Positions 9,968-19,115 of a DNA stretch of 64,000 bases are shown piece after piece. Position 1 is the first letter of the stretch. Each line of letters starts with the position of its first letter. The stretch is taken from NCBI RefSeq assembly GCF_040786275.1, contig NZ_JBFMVT010000002.1, positions 1,736,001 to 1,800,000 of the forward strand, read 5' to 3'. The translations under genes were made by a program, and so were the position numbers. This DNA comes from Buttiauxella gaviniae. GTDB taxonomy: Bacteria; Pseudomonadota; Gammaproteobacteria; Enterobacterales; Enterobacteriaceae. Under the pieces are notes generated by a model. It was given only the letters and a program-made list of their open reading frames with translations, did no database searches and was not told the origin of the DNA.

Positions 9968-10822
9968 TTACGCTTCGATAGCCATGCGCAGTTTTTTCAT
10001 CGCATTTTTTTCCAGCTGACGCACACGCTCTGCGGAAACGCCGTAGCGATCGGCCAGTTCTTGCAGCGTGCTTTTGTTCTCTTCGTCGAGCCAGCGGGCG
10101 CGGATAATATCCTGGCTGCGCTCGTCCAGACCCAACATGGCGTCGCTGAGTTTATCAGCCGCATGCGATTCCCAGTTGTCGTCTTCAATGCCGTCGGCAA
10201 AGTTAGATGACTTATCCTGCAAGAACAGCACTGGAGCCATTGGCGCGCTGTCAGAATCGTCGTCGTTGCCCATGTCAAACGTCATGTCCTGCGCCGCCAT
10301 GCGAGATTCCATTTCACGGACATCTTTGCTGGAAACACCCAGCTCGTTGGCAACCATTTCCACTTCGTCCTGGTTGAACCAACCCAAGCGCTGCTTCGTT
10401 TTGCGCAGGTTAAAGAACAACTTACGTTGTGCTTTGGTGGTAGCCACTTTCACAATACGCCAGTTACGCAGCACGTATTCGTGAATTTCAGCTTTAATCC
10501 AGTGCACGGCGAACGACACCAGACGGACACCCACTTCAGGGTTAAAGCGGCGCACAGCCTTCATCAGGCCGATATTACCTTCCTGAATCAGGTCAGCCTG
10601 CGGCAAGCCATAGCCCGAGTAATTACGAGCGATATGAACAACAAAGCGCAGGTGAGACAGGATCAGCCTTTTCGCTGCTTCCAGATCGCCCTGGTAATGC
10701 AGCTTTTCAGCCAGCTCCTTCTCTTCCTCAGCCGTCAACATCGGCCAGGAGTTAGCGGCCCGGATATAAGATTCCAGGTTACCAACAGGGGCTAAAGCTA
10801 AATTTTGCATTTCTTTGGTCAT
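9968..10822 (-). CDS. rpoH: RpoH, heat-shock sigma factor sigma-32
   Basis: RpoH directs RNA polymerase to heat-shock promoters. The 284-residue protein has the E. coli length and the sigma-70 family regions: region 2 with [17 protein letters not shown] (about 80-96) and the -10-binding helix around [19 protein letters not shown], the RpoH box region QRKLFFNLR (about 132-140), and region 4 with the helix-turn-helix [19 protein letters not shown] near the C-terminus. In E. coli its mRNA is a thermosensor and the protein is degraded by FtsH. A likely target promoter within this window lies upstream of prlC. Confidence 0.97.
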   Translation of the reverse strand: MTKEMQNLALAPVGNLESYIRAANSWPMLTAEEEKELAEKLHYQGDLEAAKRLILSHLRFVVHIARNYSGYGLPQADLIQEGNIGLMKAVRRFNPEVGVRLVSFAVHWIKAEIHEYVLRNWRIVKVATTKAQRKLFFNLRKTKQRLGWFNQDEVEMVANELGVSSKDVREMESRMAAQDMTFDMGNDDDSDSAPMAPVLFLQDKSSNFADGIEDDNWESHAADKLSDAMLGLDERSQDIIRARWLDEENKSTLQELADRYGVSAERVRQLEKNAMKKLRMAIEA

Positions 10823-11079
10823 TCAAACCCTCTCTTAGAGACTAACGTACAGGTTGCTACACCATGCTGCACCTGACTCCACGTCAAGCGCCAAACCGTA
10901 CCACTCACAGTAAACTCAGACAGTGATGTTATCCACAAGTTCACTGTAAAGCTGTGCATAGATTGCACACAAAATGTGACAGAGCTATGAAACTGGGCAG
11001 GAGAAACGCTTACCGAGGTGGGAACGTGTCCCCTGCTGACGGGTACTTCGTAGCAGGGAACAAGTATATCAAAAAAATT
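10823..11079 (-). promoter_or_regulatory. rpoH promoter region with two DnaA boxes
   Basis: These 257 bases between ftsX and rpoH hold no gene. A perfect DnaA box TTATCCACA lies at 10929-10937, and an 8-of-9 match CTATGCACA is on the minus strand at 10953-10961. E. coli rpoH has several promoters here and is repressed by DnaA through such boxes. A further dyad TCCCCTGCT/AGCAGGGAA (11029-11060) lies just past ftsX. Confidence 0.7.
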
Positions 11080-12135
11080 TTACTCTGGGGTAAATCGACG
11101 TAAATGTTGCACAGTTGCGATCCATGCCGCCAGCCAGCCGCTCATCGACGCCACCAGCAGCAGAAGCAGGCATTCATCGAAACCTAAGCCAGTTAGATCG
11201 AACTTAGTGCCAAACACCTGCGCCACTTCAGTCACCGCGGACGATAAGCGCAGCACCAGAATTTCCGAGAGGATCAGCGATAAAAATGCACCGCTAAAAC
11301 CTAACAGCGCGCCGCCGTACAAGAACGGACGCAGAATAAATCCATCCGTTGCGCCAATCAGTTTTTGCACGTTGATGGTATCGCGACGGGCGAAAATACT
11401 CAGACGCACGCTGTTACCGATGACCAGGAACACCGCGGCAACCATCAAAACGCCAATCATCGCAGCAACGCGGCCCACAAGACCGGTCAGCGAAGCGAGA
11501 CGCGCAAACCAACTATCGTCCATACGCACTTCGTCTACGCCGTTAATCCGCGCCACACGGTCGCGCAGAGTGTTCAAGTGATCGGTACTCTGGAAATCAA
11601 GTTTCGGGTTAACTACGGCAACCGCAGGTAACGGGTTCTCTTCCAGCATATCCAACGCGCCGCCAAAGCCGGACCAGTTGCGGAATTCACCCAGCGCTTC
11701 GTCACGGGAAAGGTAGTTAACTTTATCGACGCCCTCTTCGGCCTGAATCGCCCCCACCACTTGTTGAGCGGCGTTGTCATCCAGCGCTTTGTCGAGGTAA
11801 ACGGTGATTTGCGGCGAAGGATAATATTGTGTGGCAGCCTGGTTCACGTTCTTGTAAACCATGTAGCACACGCTCGGCAGCGTCAGAGAAATGGCGATAA
11901 CCATTACCGTCAGGAACGTGGCTAATGGCTTGCTACGCAAATCTTGTACAGCGCCCTGCCAGGCGTAACGGAACTGTTCGTTCACGCCGCCTTTGAGAGA
12001 TTTGCTTTTCGACTGAGGCCCTTTGCCGCGTTTTTTCACCGAGCGGCCTAAATCCCCTAACTTATTCAGCGAGTTGATTTTATCCAGCTTATTGCTGAAG
12101 CGCTTAATGTGGTTGAGCGCGCTGCGTTTATTCAC
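11080..12135 (-). CDS. ftsX: FtsX, cell-division ABC transporter-like membrane protein
   Basis: FtsX forms the FtsEX complex in the septal ring and, through its periplasmic domain, recruits EnvC to activate the amidases AmiA and AmiB. The chosen GTG at 12135 ([13 protein letters not shown]) has GGAGG eight bases upstream, overlaps the ftsE end by eight bases and gives 351 residues, close to E. coli's 352; ATG codons at 12150 and 12165 are alternatives. A basic cytoplasmic N-terminus of about 65 residues precedes the first membrane segment, then a periplasmic domain of about 110 residues and three C-terminal membrane segments. Confidence 0.94.
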   Translation of the reverse strand: MNKRSALNHIKRFSNKLDKINSLNKLGDLGRSVKKRGKGPQSKSKSLKGGVNEQFRYAWQGAVQDLRSKPLATFLTVMVIAISLTLPSVCYMVYKNVNQAATQYYPSPQITVYLDKALDDNAAQQVVGAIQAEEGVDKVNYLSRDEALGEFRNWSGFGGALDMLEENPLPAVAVVNPKLDFQSTDHLNTLRDRVARINGVDEVRMDDSWFARLASLTGLVGRVAAMIGVLMVAAVFLVIGNSVRLSIFARRDTINVQKLIGATDGFILRPFLYGGALLGFSGAFLSLILSEILVLRLSSAVTEVAQVFGTKFDLTGLGFDECLLLLLVASMSGWLAAWIATVQHLRRFTPE

Positions 12136-12796
12136 CTGCCAGGCCTCCATGCAAATGGCCATCACTTAACGTCAACATGCGATAATTACGGCGGGAGATA
12201 AGCCCCATGTCGTGCGTTGCCATCAGAACCGTTACGCCAACACGGTTAAATTCCTCGAACAGACGCAAAATCCCTTCCGAGAGCGCATCATCGAGGTTAC
12301 CGGTTGGTTCATCTGCCAGCAGTACAGCAGGCTTGTTCACCACTGCACGGGCGATACCCACGCGCTGCTGCTCACCGCCGGAGAGTTGGATCGGGAAATT
12401 TTTCGCTTTATCGAGCAGGCCGACTTTATCCAGCGCCGCGGAAACACGACGGCGAATGTCTTCCCCACTTGCCCCCGCGATAATCAGCGGAATCGCCACG
12501 TTGTCATAGACGGTTCTGTCCATCAACAGATGGTGATCCTGGAAGATCATGCCAATCTGGCGGCGCAGGAACGGCACTTCACGGCTCTTGAGGCGGCTAA
12601 TATCATGGCCGCTAAAAGAGATTTTTCCGGCACTTGGCCGCTCAATACCGCAGATTAGCTTGAGCAGGGTACTTTTCCCGGCTCCTGAGTGACCGGTCAG
12701 AAAAGCCATCTCGCCTGGTTGCATATGGAAGGTGACTCCCTGCAACGCTTGTCTCCCGCCGAGATAGGCCTTACTAACGTGTTCAAAGCGAATCAT
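12128..12796 (-). CDS. ftsE: FtsE, cell-division ATP-binding protein
   Basis: FtsE is the ATPase of FtsEX and couples ATP use in the cytoplasm to activation of peptidoglycan hydrolysis outside. The 222 residues contain Walker [10 protein letters not shown] (about 35-43), the signature [13 protein letters not shown], Walker [13 protein letters not shown] and the switch histidine in MATHD. It starts two bases after ftsY stops and overlaps ftsX, forming the conserved ftsY-ftsE-ftsX operon. Confidence 0.97.
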   Translation of the reverse strand: MIRFEHVSKAYLGGRQALQGVTFHMQPGEMAFLTGHSGAGKSTLLKLICGIERPSAGKISFSGHDISRLKSREVPFLRRQIGMIFQDHHLLMDRTVYDNVAIPLIIAGASGEDIRRRVSAALDKVGLLDKAKNFPIQLSGGEQQRVGIARAVVNKPAVLLADEPTGNLDDALSEGILRLFEEFNRVGVTVLMATHDMGLISRRNYRMLTLSDGHLHGGLAGE

Positions 12797-12798
12797 GG

Positions 12799-14400
12799 TT
12801 AATCCTCTCGGGCAAAAAGTGCCTCAATAAAATCGCCCGCATTAAACGGACGCAAGTCCTCAATACGCTCGCCGACGCCAATGTAGCGAATCGGAATACC
12901 AAACTGATCGGCCACGGAGAAAATCACGCCGCCTTTGGCTGTACCATCCAGTTTAGTCAGCGTAATGCCTGTTAGTCCCACGGCTTCATGGAACAATTTA
13001 GCCTGGCTAATCGCGTTCTGACCCGTGCTGGCATCAATAGTGAGCATAACTTCATGCGGCGCATCGACATCCAGTTTTTTCATCACACGGACGATTTTCT
13101 TCAGCTCTTCCATCAGGTGCGCTTTGTTTTGCAAACGCCCGGCGGTATCTGCCAGAAGAACGTCGACATTACGTGCTTTTGCCGCCTGAATCGCATCGAA
13201 AATCACTGACGCAGAATCCGCGCCGGTGTGCTGAGCGACAACAGGAATATTGTTGCGCTGGCCCCACACCTGCAATTGTTCTACCGCCGCCGCACGGAAC
13301 GTATCGCCCGCCGCCAGCATTACCGATTTACCTTCCTGCTGGAACTGACGCGCCAGTTTGCCAATGGTGGTGGTTTTACCTACGCCGTTAACACCTACCA
13401 TCAGGATAACGAATGGCGTTTTGCCTTCCACTTTCAGCGGCTCATCGACTTTCGCCAGGATTTCGCCCATCTCTTCTTTCAGCAGACCGTATAACGCTTC
13501 TGCATCACGCAGCTCTTTGCGGCTTGCGCCTTCTGTCAGATTGGTGATGATTTTGCGCGTGGTTTCGACACCAACATCGGCAATGAGCAGTTGCTCTTCA
13601 AGCTCTTCAAACAGATCATCGTCGATTTTTTTGCCGCGGAATAGACTGATAAATCCGGAACCGAGGTTCTGTTTGGTCTTAATTAAGCTGCGTTTAAGGC
13701 GGGCGAAGAAACCTTCTTTGGTTGGGCGCTCTTGTTCTTGCTGCGCCTCTTCAACCGCCTCAGGTTCCACCGGCGTTTCTTCAACGACAGCAGCAACAGG
13801 CTCGACTTCTAACGGTTCTTCTACAACCGATTCTTCAATAACCGGTTCTTCGACAGGCGTTTCTTCAACGACAATCTCTTCTACAACAACGTCTTCTACC
13901 GGAGCGACTGCCACTTCTTCAGGTTCAACAACCGTTTCAGTTTCAGCGATAACCGCTTCTTGTTCCGGCTGCCACTCTTCTGGCTCCACGGATTCTGGCG
14001 TCACTTCTTCCGGAACCGGCAACTCTTCGTGTTCAACGGCAACGGGGGCGGTAATTTCAGGTTCTGATTCAGGAAGAACGTCAGGCTCGACCGTCGCCGC
14101 TTCGCTTTCCGCAAGTTTTTCACTCACTTCTACGATGTCAGCGGCAAATGCTTCAGGCTCTTCGCGCTTATCAAGCACAACAGGCTCAGCGTCTTCAGTC
14201 AGAACTTCTGGCTTCGCTTCTTCAGGCTGTGAGGATTCTACAGCCGCCTGCGGTTGTTCAGCTTCAATAACCTGTTCAACAACTTCTTCCGCAACCGATT
14301 GTTCTTCTGCTACTTTTTGTTCTGGTTCTTGTTCAGAAGCCTGCTCTTTCTGGCCAAAGCCTAGCCATGAAAAAAAGCCACGTTTTTTCTCTTTCGCCAT
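12799..14400 (-). CDS. ftsY: FtsY, signal recognition particle receptor
   Basis: FtsY is the membrane-associated receptor that docks SRP-ribosome complexes at SecYEG. The ATG at 14400 (MAKEKKRGFFSWLG) gives 533 residues, longer than E. coli's 497. The extra length is in the acidic A domain (about residues 15-230), which is rich in repeated (E/V)-V-E-E-P/T blocks. The NG domain follows: a linker helix EGFFARLKRSL, the P-loop GVNGVGKTTTIGKLA, DTAGRL and TKLDGTAKGG. The acidic region is low-complexity and probably varies in length between species. A long antisense frame opposite it is a composition artefact. Confidence 0.96.
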   Translation of the reverse strand: MAKEKKRGFFSWLGFGQKEQASEQEPEQKVAEEQSVAEEVVEQVIEAEQPQAAVESSQPEEAKPEVLTEDAEPVVLDKREEPEAFAADIVEVSEKLAESEAATVEPDVLPESEPEITAPVAVEHEELPVPEEVTPESVEPEEWQPEQEAVIAETETVVEPEEVAVAPVEDVVVEEIVVEETPVEEPVIEESVVEEPLEVEPVAAVVEETPVEPEAVEEAQQEQERPTKEGFFARLKRSLIKTKQNLGSGFISLFRGKKIDDDLFEELEEQLLIADVGVETTRKIITNLTEGASRKELRDAEALYGLLKEEMGEILAKVDEPLKVEGKTPFVILMVGVNGVGKTTTIGKLARQFQQEGKSVMLAAGDTFRAAAVEQLQVWGQRNNIPVVAQHTGADSASVIFDAIQAAKARNVDVLLADTAGRLQNKAHLMEELKKIVRVMKKLDVDAPHEVMLTIDASTGQNAISQAKLFHEAVGLTGITLTKLDGTAKGGVIFSVADQFGIPIRYIGVGERIEDLRPFNAGDFIEALFARED

Positions 14401-14560
14401 TTGCGAACACACTCCTCGCTGTTAATTCATGGCACAGGCCCGATTGAGCTTGCCACGGGCACTGAAAATAATTATCGAATGAATACGTTAGTCTATCACT
14501 TTCCCCGCTTTACACACACCGTTACACTAGACGGCAAGAAATTGCATCGCAGTGAGTCTC

Positions 14561-15136
14561 ATGAAAAAACCGCAATCTACTGGCACCGGCCAGATCCGTA
14601 TTATTGGTGGTCAGTGGCGCGGCCGTAAACTGCCCGTCCCGGATAGCCCAGGCCTGCGCCCTACTACCGATAGGGTTCGCGAAACCCTGTTTAACTGGCT
14701 GGCCCCGTCGATGGTCGATGCCACGGTGCTGGACTGCTTTGCCGGAAGCGGTGCGCTGGGGCTCGAGGCCTTATCGCGTTACGCCACCCGCGCCACATTG
14801 CTGGAGATGGATCGCAACGTTTCTCAACAATTGCAAAAAAATCTCGCCACGCTAAAAGCCAATAACGGAAAAGTCGTGAACACCAATACGCTGAATTTCC
14901 TCGCGCAACCTGGCGAGCCGCATTCCATCGTGTTTGTAGACCCGCCCTTCCGTAAAGGTTTGCTGGATGAGACGCTGGCGCTGCTGGAAAACAACGGGTG
15001 GCTGGCAAACGACGCGCTGATTTACGTCGAAAGCGAAGTTGAAAACGGCATGCCTGCGGTGCCCACAAGCTGGTCGCTACATCGTGAAAAAGTCGCGGGC
15101 CAGGTTGCTTACCGTTTATTTAATCGTGAAGTTTAA
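14561..15136 (+). CDS. rsmD: RsmD, 16S rRNA m2G966 methyltransferase
   Basis: RsmD methylates N2 of G966 in 16S rRNA during 30S assembly. The ATG at 14561 (MKKPQSTGTGQIRIIGG) gives 191 residues; E. coli RsmD is a few residues longer at the C-terminus. The SAM-binding motif LDCFAGSGALGLEAL lies near residues 55-69 and the catalytic VDPPF near 125-129. It is divergent from ftsY, as in E. coli, and is followed after 11 bases by yhhL. Confidence 0.95.
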   Translation: MKKPQSTGTGQIRIIGGQWRGRKLPVPDSPGLRPTTDRVRETLFNWLAPSMVDATVLDCFAGSGALGLEALSRYATRATLLEMDRNVSQQLQKNLATLKANNGKVVNTNTLNFLAQPGEPHSIVFVDPPFRKGLLDETLALLENNGWLANDALIYVESEVENGMPAVPTSWSLHREKVAGQVAYRLFNREV

Positions 15137-15147
15137 GGAGCGACGTC

Positions 15148-15417
15148 ATGCTGATTAATCTAGGCCGTTTACTGATGCTCGGCGTCTGGGCATTTTTGTT
15201 ACTGAATATTTTCCACCCGTTTCCGCGCCCGCTGAATATCTTCATTAACGTCGCGCTGATCTTTATGGTGTTGATGCACGGCATGCAATTAGCGTTGCTG
15301 AAATCGACTCAGCCAAAAGAGAGCCCGCCGCTAAGCCGCGCTCAACAGATTAAGATCTTTGTCTTTGGGGTATTTGAACTGCTGGTCTGGCAGAAAAAAC
15401 TCCGCCAGGGCAAATAA
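15148..15417 (+). CDS. yhhL: YhhL, DUF1145 inner-membrane protein
   Basis: This small 89-residue protein has two predicted membrane segments (about 7-25 and 28-48) and a basic C-terminal tail. It belongs to the DUF1145 family; no biochemical role is established. An AAGGAG ribosome site precedes the ATG, and rsmD ends 11 bases upstream, so they are probably cotranscribed, as in E. coli. Confidence 0.9.
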   Translation: MLINLGRLLMLGVWAFLLLNIFHPFPRPLNIFINVALIFMVLMHGMQLALLKSTQPKESPPLSRAQQIKIFVFGVFELLVWQKKLRQGK

Positions 15418-15419
15418 AA

Positions 15420-15776
15420 TCATTCGGGGATGAAGCCGACAAAGCGCGTCCCCTTATACTGCAATGTGCCTTTGTCACCGACACTCATCGAGTGATAAAC
15501 CTCAGGCGTCACACGCATTTTCAGTTCCAGCCCGCCGCTTTGTGGGCGAAACCAAATCTCATAGCGCATCGTATCTTCAACCGGGGTGACTTGCCTTTGT
15601 CGTGACCGGCGATCGTTACCCGGCGTTTCGCGTTTCGTCGCCACCTGCACGCTTCGTTGCATCATCGGTGCTGCGTCATTTTCCGCATTCTGGCGGCGCT
15701 GCTGCGCAAAGCGAAACGATGCGGCCACGACGATTATCGCAACAACGGCGATGAAGAAAAATGGCATTTTACTCAT
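15420..15776 (-). CDS. yhhM: YhhM, DUF2500 membrane-anchored protein
   Basis: The 118-residue product has one N-terminal membrane anchor (about residues 4-22) and a soluble domain with an OB-like beta-rich sequence (YEIWFRPQSGGLELKMRV...KGTLQYKGTRFVGF). It belongs to DUF2500; function unknown. It converges with yhhL, with only two bases between the stop codons. Confidence 0.9.
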   Translation of the reverse strand: MSKMPFFFIAVVAIIVVAASFRFAQQRRQNAENDAAPMMQRSVQVATKRETPGNDRRSRQRQVTPVEDTMRYEIWFRPQSGGLELKMRVTPEVYHSMSVGDKGTLQYKGTRFVGFIPE

Positions 15777-15912
15777 AGATTTATCTCGATTTGTCAGGCA
15801 CTTTTAAGAATACCCTGCACGTCGTGGCGTTGTCATCTATCGACGTTAACCACTAGACTGACAATAGTGTCGTGCTTTAAGTACGATAAATTTAATTCAA
15901 TATTCTTTAGCA

Positions 15913-15986
15913 TTCGAGTTGCAGGACAAAAGGTTTCTACCTTTTGAACAGCGCTTGCGCTGGCCCCAATATCCCTGCGGCTCGAA
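15913..15986 (+). promoter_or_regulatory. Three-way-junction structured leader upstream of yhhN
   Basis: A 13-bp closing stem pairs TTCGAGTTGCAGG (15913-15925) with CCTGCGGCTCGAA (15974-15986), with two adjacent G·U pairs when read as plus-strand RNA. Inside are two perfect hairpins: CAAAAGGT-TTCT-ACCTTTTG (15927-15946) and CAGCGC-TT-GCGCTG (15949-15962). It ends 28 bases before the yhhN ATG, ahead of an AGGAAAAGGG ribosome site. A possible promoter CTGACA-N18-TACGAT (15858-15887) overlaps a dyad TCGTGCTT/AAGTACGA. Its 5' edge resembles one end of ERIC elements, so it may be a mobile-repeat derivative. Class unknown. Confidence 0.55.
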
Positions 15987-16014
15987 GGATGAAGAGTAGG
16001 AAAAGGGAACCGCC

Positions 16015-16641
16015 ATGCTCTGGTCTTTCATCGCCGTATTCTTCTCCGGATGGCTGTATGTTGATGCCTCCTACCGTGGGCCTACGTGGCAGCGCTGGGT
16101 TTTCAAGCCGGTCACTCTTCTGCTTTTGCTACTGCTGGCCTGGCAAGCACCGATGTTCAACGCAACGGGCTATTTGATTGTCGCGGGTCTGCTGGCAACG
16201 CTGCTCGGAGATGCGCTAACCCTGCTGCCAACCCAGCGCCTGCTGTACGCCATTGGGGCGTTCTTCCTCTCACATCTCCTGTATACGCTCTATTTTGCAA
16301 GCCAGATGACCTTCAGTTTCTTCTGGCCTTTACCGCTGATTTTGCTGATTGTTGGCGCAGCCCTCGTCGCGGTAATCTGGACGCGTCTTGAAACCTTCCG
16401 CTGGCCGATTCTAACGTTTATCGGCATGACGCTGGTGATGGTGTGGCTGGCGGGCGAGCTCTATTTCTATCTGCCTACGCGGCCAAACTTCTCGGCATTT
16501 ATCGGCGCCACGCTTCTGCTTTTAGGCAACATTGTCTGGCTGGGTAGCCATTACCGCCGCCGCTTCACAGGCGACAGCGCTATCGCCGCAGCCTGCTATT
16601 TTGCCGGACACTTTATGATTGTTCGCGCGCTGTATATCTGA
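16015..16641 (+). CDS. yhhN: YhhN, TMEM86-family lysoplasmalogenase-like membrane protein
   Basis: YhhN belongs to the YhhN/TMEM86 family of polytopic membrane proteins; the mammalian member hydrolyses lysoplasmalogen vinyl-ether bonds, but the bacterial role is not settled. The 208 residues form about eight hydrophobic segments, with the family-type acidic motif [10 protein letters not shown] near residue 64 and a C-terminal [12 protein letters not shown]. An AGGAAAAGGG ribosome site precedes the ATG. An elaborate RNA fold lies in the apparent 5' leader, suggesting post-transcriptional control. Confidence 0.9.
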   Translation: MLWSFIAVFFSGWLYVDASYRGPTWQRWVFKPVTLLLLLLLAWQAPMFNATGYLIVAGLLATLLGDALTLLPTQRLLYAIGAFFLSHLLYTLYFASQMTFSFFWPLPLILLIVGAALVAVIWTRLETFRWPILTFIGMTLVMVWLAGELYFYLPTRPNFSAFIGATLLLLGNIVWLGSHYRRRFTGDSAIAAACYFAGHFMIVRALYI

Positions 16642-16651
16642 TGAAAAATCA

Positions 16652-16736
16652 TGTCGGATGTCGCAACGCTAATCCGACCTACGAAACTGTTCTTTTCTGC
16701 ATGTGTAGGGTGGATTAGCGACAGCGACATCCACCA
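16652..16736. repeat. REP/BIME-type repeat between yhhN and zntA
   Basis: The head GTCGGATGTCGCAACGC and the tail GCGACAGCGACATCCACC form inverted halves, separated by AATCCGACCTAC and GTAGGGTGGATTA. It lies just past the yhhN stop and upstream of the zntA promoter. Confidence 0.75.
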
Positions 16737-16748
16737 GAAATTTCCCTC

Positions 16749-16780
16749 TTGACTCTGGAGTCAACTCCAGAGAGTAACAT
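16749..16780 (+). promoter_or_regulatory. zntA promoter with ZntR operator, 20-bp spacer
   Basis: The -35 TTGACT (16749-16754) and -10 TAACAT (16775-16780) are 20 bp apart. The spacer is filled by the dyad CTCTGGAGTC/AACTCCAGAG (16753-16772). An over-long spacer with a central dyad is the hallmark of MerR-family promoters. In E. coli ZntR untwists this site when it binds Zn(II), Cd(II) or Pb(II). Confidence 0.9.
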
Positions 16781-16816
16781 GGGTAATGAGAACATTATCA
16801 TTACCCAGGAGGGCAC

Positions 16817-19024
16817 ATGCTCAACTCCCCAAAACCACCGCAATTTGCTAAGGCAAAGCTCAGTCCGTTGCCGATAAAAACCGACGCATGCCACGGTAAA
16901 GATTGCTGTGGCGAAGCCGTGCCACCCGTGGAAACAGAAACCATTACGGATACCGGCGAGCGTTATAGCTGGCTGGTTGATGGCATGGATTGCGCAGCCT
17001 GCGCCCGCAAAGTTGAAAATGCGGTAAAACAAATTGCCGATGTGCAGCGCGTTCAGGTGCTGTTCACCACTGAAAAGCTGCTGGTGACGGCGGAACGCGA
17101 TATTCGTGATGACGTCGAAAAAGCCGTTAAAGCGGCGGGATACACTCTGAGAAATAGCGCGACTCCCGCGCCAAAAACATCATCTCTGAGCGAAAATTTA
17201 CCGCTCATTGGGCTTATCGTGATGATGGCGCTGAGCTGGGGACTCGAGCAATTTAACCACCCGTTTGGCAATATGGCGTTTATCGCCACCACTCTGGTTG
17301 GCCTGTGGCCGATAGCCCGCCAGGCCGTGCGCCTGATGCGCAGCGGTAACTGGTTTGCCATTGAAACGCTGATGAGCGTGGCCGCCATTGGCGCACTATT
17401 TATTGGTGCAACCGCCGAAGCGGCGATGGTGCTGCTGCTGTTCTTAATTGGTGAACGCTTAGAATCCTACGCCGCCAGCCGCGCGCGCCGTAGCGTAAGC
17501 GCATTAATGGCGCTAAAACCTGAGGTCGCTACCCGCATACGCAACGGTGAACGTGAAACTATCGCCCTCGCAGATTTACGCCCAGGCGATGTTATCGAAG
17601 TGGCGGCGGGCGGGCGTTTGCCTGCTGATGGTAAGCTGTTAACGCCTTTCGCCAGCTTTGATGAGAGCGCACTAACCGGTGAATCCATTCCGGTTGAGCG
17701 CCAATTAGACGAAAAAGTCCCGGCGGGAAGCACCAGCGTCGACAGACTGGTGCAGCTCGAAGTCATTTCCGAGCCGGGCGACAGCGCCATCGATCGCATC
17801 CTGCGTTTGATTGAAGAAGCGGACGAACGTCGCGCCCCAATTGAACGTTTTATCGACCGATTCAGCCGGATTTACACGCCGATTATTATGGCGATTGCCC
17901 TGCTGGCAGCCGTTATCCCACCTCTATTCTTTGGGCAAAGCTGGGGCGAGTGGATCTACAAAGGTCTGGCGCTGTTACTGATTGGCTGCCCATGCGCGTT
18001 GGTGATTTCCACTCCAGCAGCAATTACCTCAGGACTTGCAGCAGCGGCCCGCCGTGGCGCATTAATTAAGGGCGGAGCAGCACTTGAGCGCCTCGGTAAA
18101 ATTCAGCACATCGCTTTCGATAAAACCGGCACGTTAACGGCGGGCAAACCGCAGGTCACAACCATTGAGGTGGAGGGTGAACTTGCAGAAAACGAACTGC
18201 TGGCAAGAGCCGCAGCCGCGGAATTGGGTTCGTCGCATCCACTGGCGCAAGCCATTGTGCGTGAAGCACAAAACCGCAGCCTGACGCTGCCCGCCACCAG
18301 CGCACATCGGGCGCTCGCGGGTATTGGGGTAGAGGCAATTATCAACGGTGAAACATTGCTATTAAGTGCGCCGGGCAAACTCGCGGATAATATTCTCAAC
18401 ACAACATGGCAGCAGCGAATCAATCAGCTTGAAGCCGAAGGCCAGACGGTGATTGCCGTGGTGCAGCAAAACCAGTTGCTCGGCGTTCTCGCCCTGCGTG
18501 ATACGCTGCGCAATGATGCCAGACAGGCAGTTTCGGCCCTGCATAATATTGGTGTGCAAAGCGTGATGCTTACCGGCGATAACCCACGTGCAGCCGCGGC
18601 AATCGCCCAAGAATTAGGGATGGATTATCGCGCCAGCCTGCTGCCTGCAGATAAAGTCAGCGCGGTAAATGAGCTTAACGCCCGCTCGCCGCTGGCGATG
18701 GTTGGCGACGGCATCAACGATGCACCAGCCATGAAAGCCGCAACGATTGGTATCGCAATGGGCAGCGGCACCGATGTGGCGCTCGAAACCGCAGACGCAG
18801 CGCTGACCCACAACCGCCTGACAGAATTGGCGGGCATGATAAGTCTGGCGCGAGCAACGCATAATAATATTCGCCAGAACATCACTATCGCGCTGGGTCT
18901 GAAAGGGATTTTCCTGGTCACCACGCTTTTGGGGATAACCGGCCTGTGGCTTGCGGTACTCGCCGATTCTGGTGCGACGGCATTGGTTACGGCGAATGCT
19001 TTGCGGTTATTGCGGAAGAAATAA
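16817..19024 (+). CDS. zntA: ZntA, Zn(II)/Cd(II)/Pb(II) exporting P1B-type ATPase
   Basis: ZntA pumps Zn(II), Cd(II) and Pb(II) out of the cytoplasm. The 735-residue protein has a Cys-rich N-terminal stretch (HGKDCC, about 26-31), a heavy-metal domain with GMDCAAC at 56-62, and eight membrane segments. The membrane metal site CPC is at 391-393, the phosphorylated aspartate in DKTGTLT is D435, followed by the HP motif (SSHPLAQ) and GDGINDAP. The conserved aspartate of the last membrane helix is present in LADSGATAL. The gene stands alone behind a ZntR-type promoter. Confidence 0.97.
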   Translation: MLNSPKPPQFAKAKLSPLPIKTDACHGKDCCGEAVPPVETETITDTGERYSWLVDGMDCAACARKVENAVKQIADVQRVQVLFTTEKLLVTAERDIRDDVEKAVKAAGYTLRNSATPAPKTSSLSENLPLIGLIVMMALSWGLEQFNHPFGNMAFIATTLVGLWPIARQAVRLMRSGNWFAIETLMSVAAIGALFIGATAEAAMVLLLFLIGERLESYAASRARRSVSALMALKPEVATRIRNGERETIALADLRPGDVIEVAAGGRLPADGKLLTPFASFDESALTGESIPVERQLDEKVPAGSTSVDRLVQLEVISEPGDSAIDRILRLIEEADERRAPIERFIDRFSRIYTPIIMAIALLAAVIPPLFFGQSWGEWIYKGLALLLIGCPCALVISTPAAITSGLAAAARRGALIKGGAALERLGKIQHIAFDKTGTLTAGKPQVTTIEVEGELAENELLARAAAAELGSSHPLAQAIVREAQNRSLTLPATSAHRALAGIGVEAIINGETLLLSAPGKLADNILNTTWQQRINQLEAEGQTVIAVVQQNQLLGVLALRDTLRNDARQAVSALHNIGVQSVMLTGDNPRAAAAIAQELGMDYRASLLPADKVSAVNELNARSPLAMVGDGINDAPAMKAATIGIAMGSGTDVALETADAALTHNRLTELAGMISLARATHNNIRQNITIALGLKGIFLVTTLLGITGLWLAVLADSGATALVTANALRLLRKK

Positions 19025-19029
19025 AAAAG

Positions 19030-19103
19030 TCGGGTGGCGCTAGCGCTTACCCGACCTACAAAATCCCGGTTCGTAGGGTGGATAAGCGTCAGCGCCATCC
19101 ACC
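19030..19103. repeat. REP/BIME-type repeat between zntA and dctM
   Basis: GTCGGGTGGCGCTAGCGC and GCGTCAGCGCCATCCACC are inverted halves around TTACCCGACCTAC and CGTAGGGTGGATAA. It lies between the converging zntA and TRAP operon ends and may end both transcripts. It closely resembles the element after pitA. Confidence 0.8.
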
Positions 19104-19115
19104 GATTAGAGCGAG

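Noticed and set aside
10953-10970. CRP site in the rpoH region (TGTG...CACA)
   Set aside because: The half-sites are nine rather than eight bases apart and other core bases do not match.
13358-14425. 355-codon Ser/Thr-rich ORF opposite ftsY
   Set aside because: The Ser/Thr runs are the reverse reading of the acidic GAA/GAG-rich FtsY domain, so it is a composition artefact.
15913-15986. Possible tRNA gene
   Set aside because: The length is right, but there are only two inner arms, no anticodon loop or T-arm motif and no CCA end.
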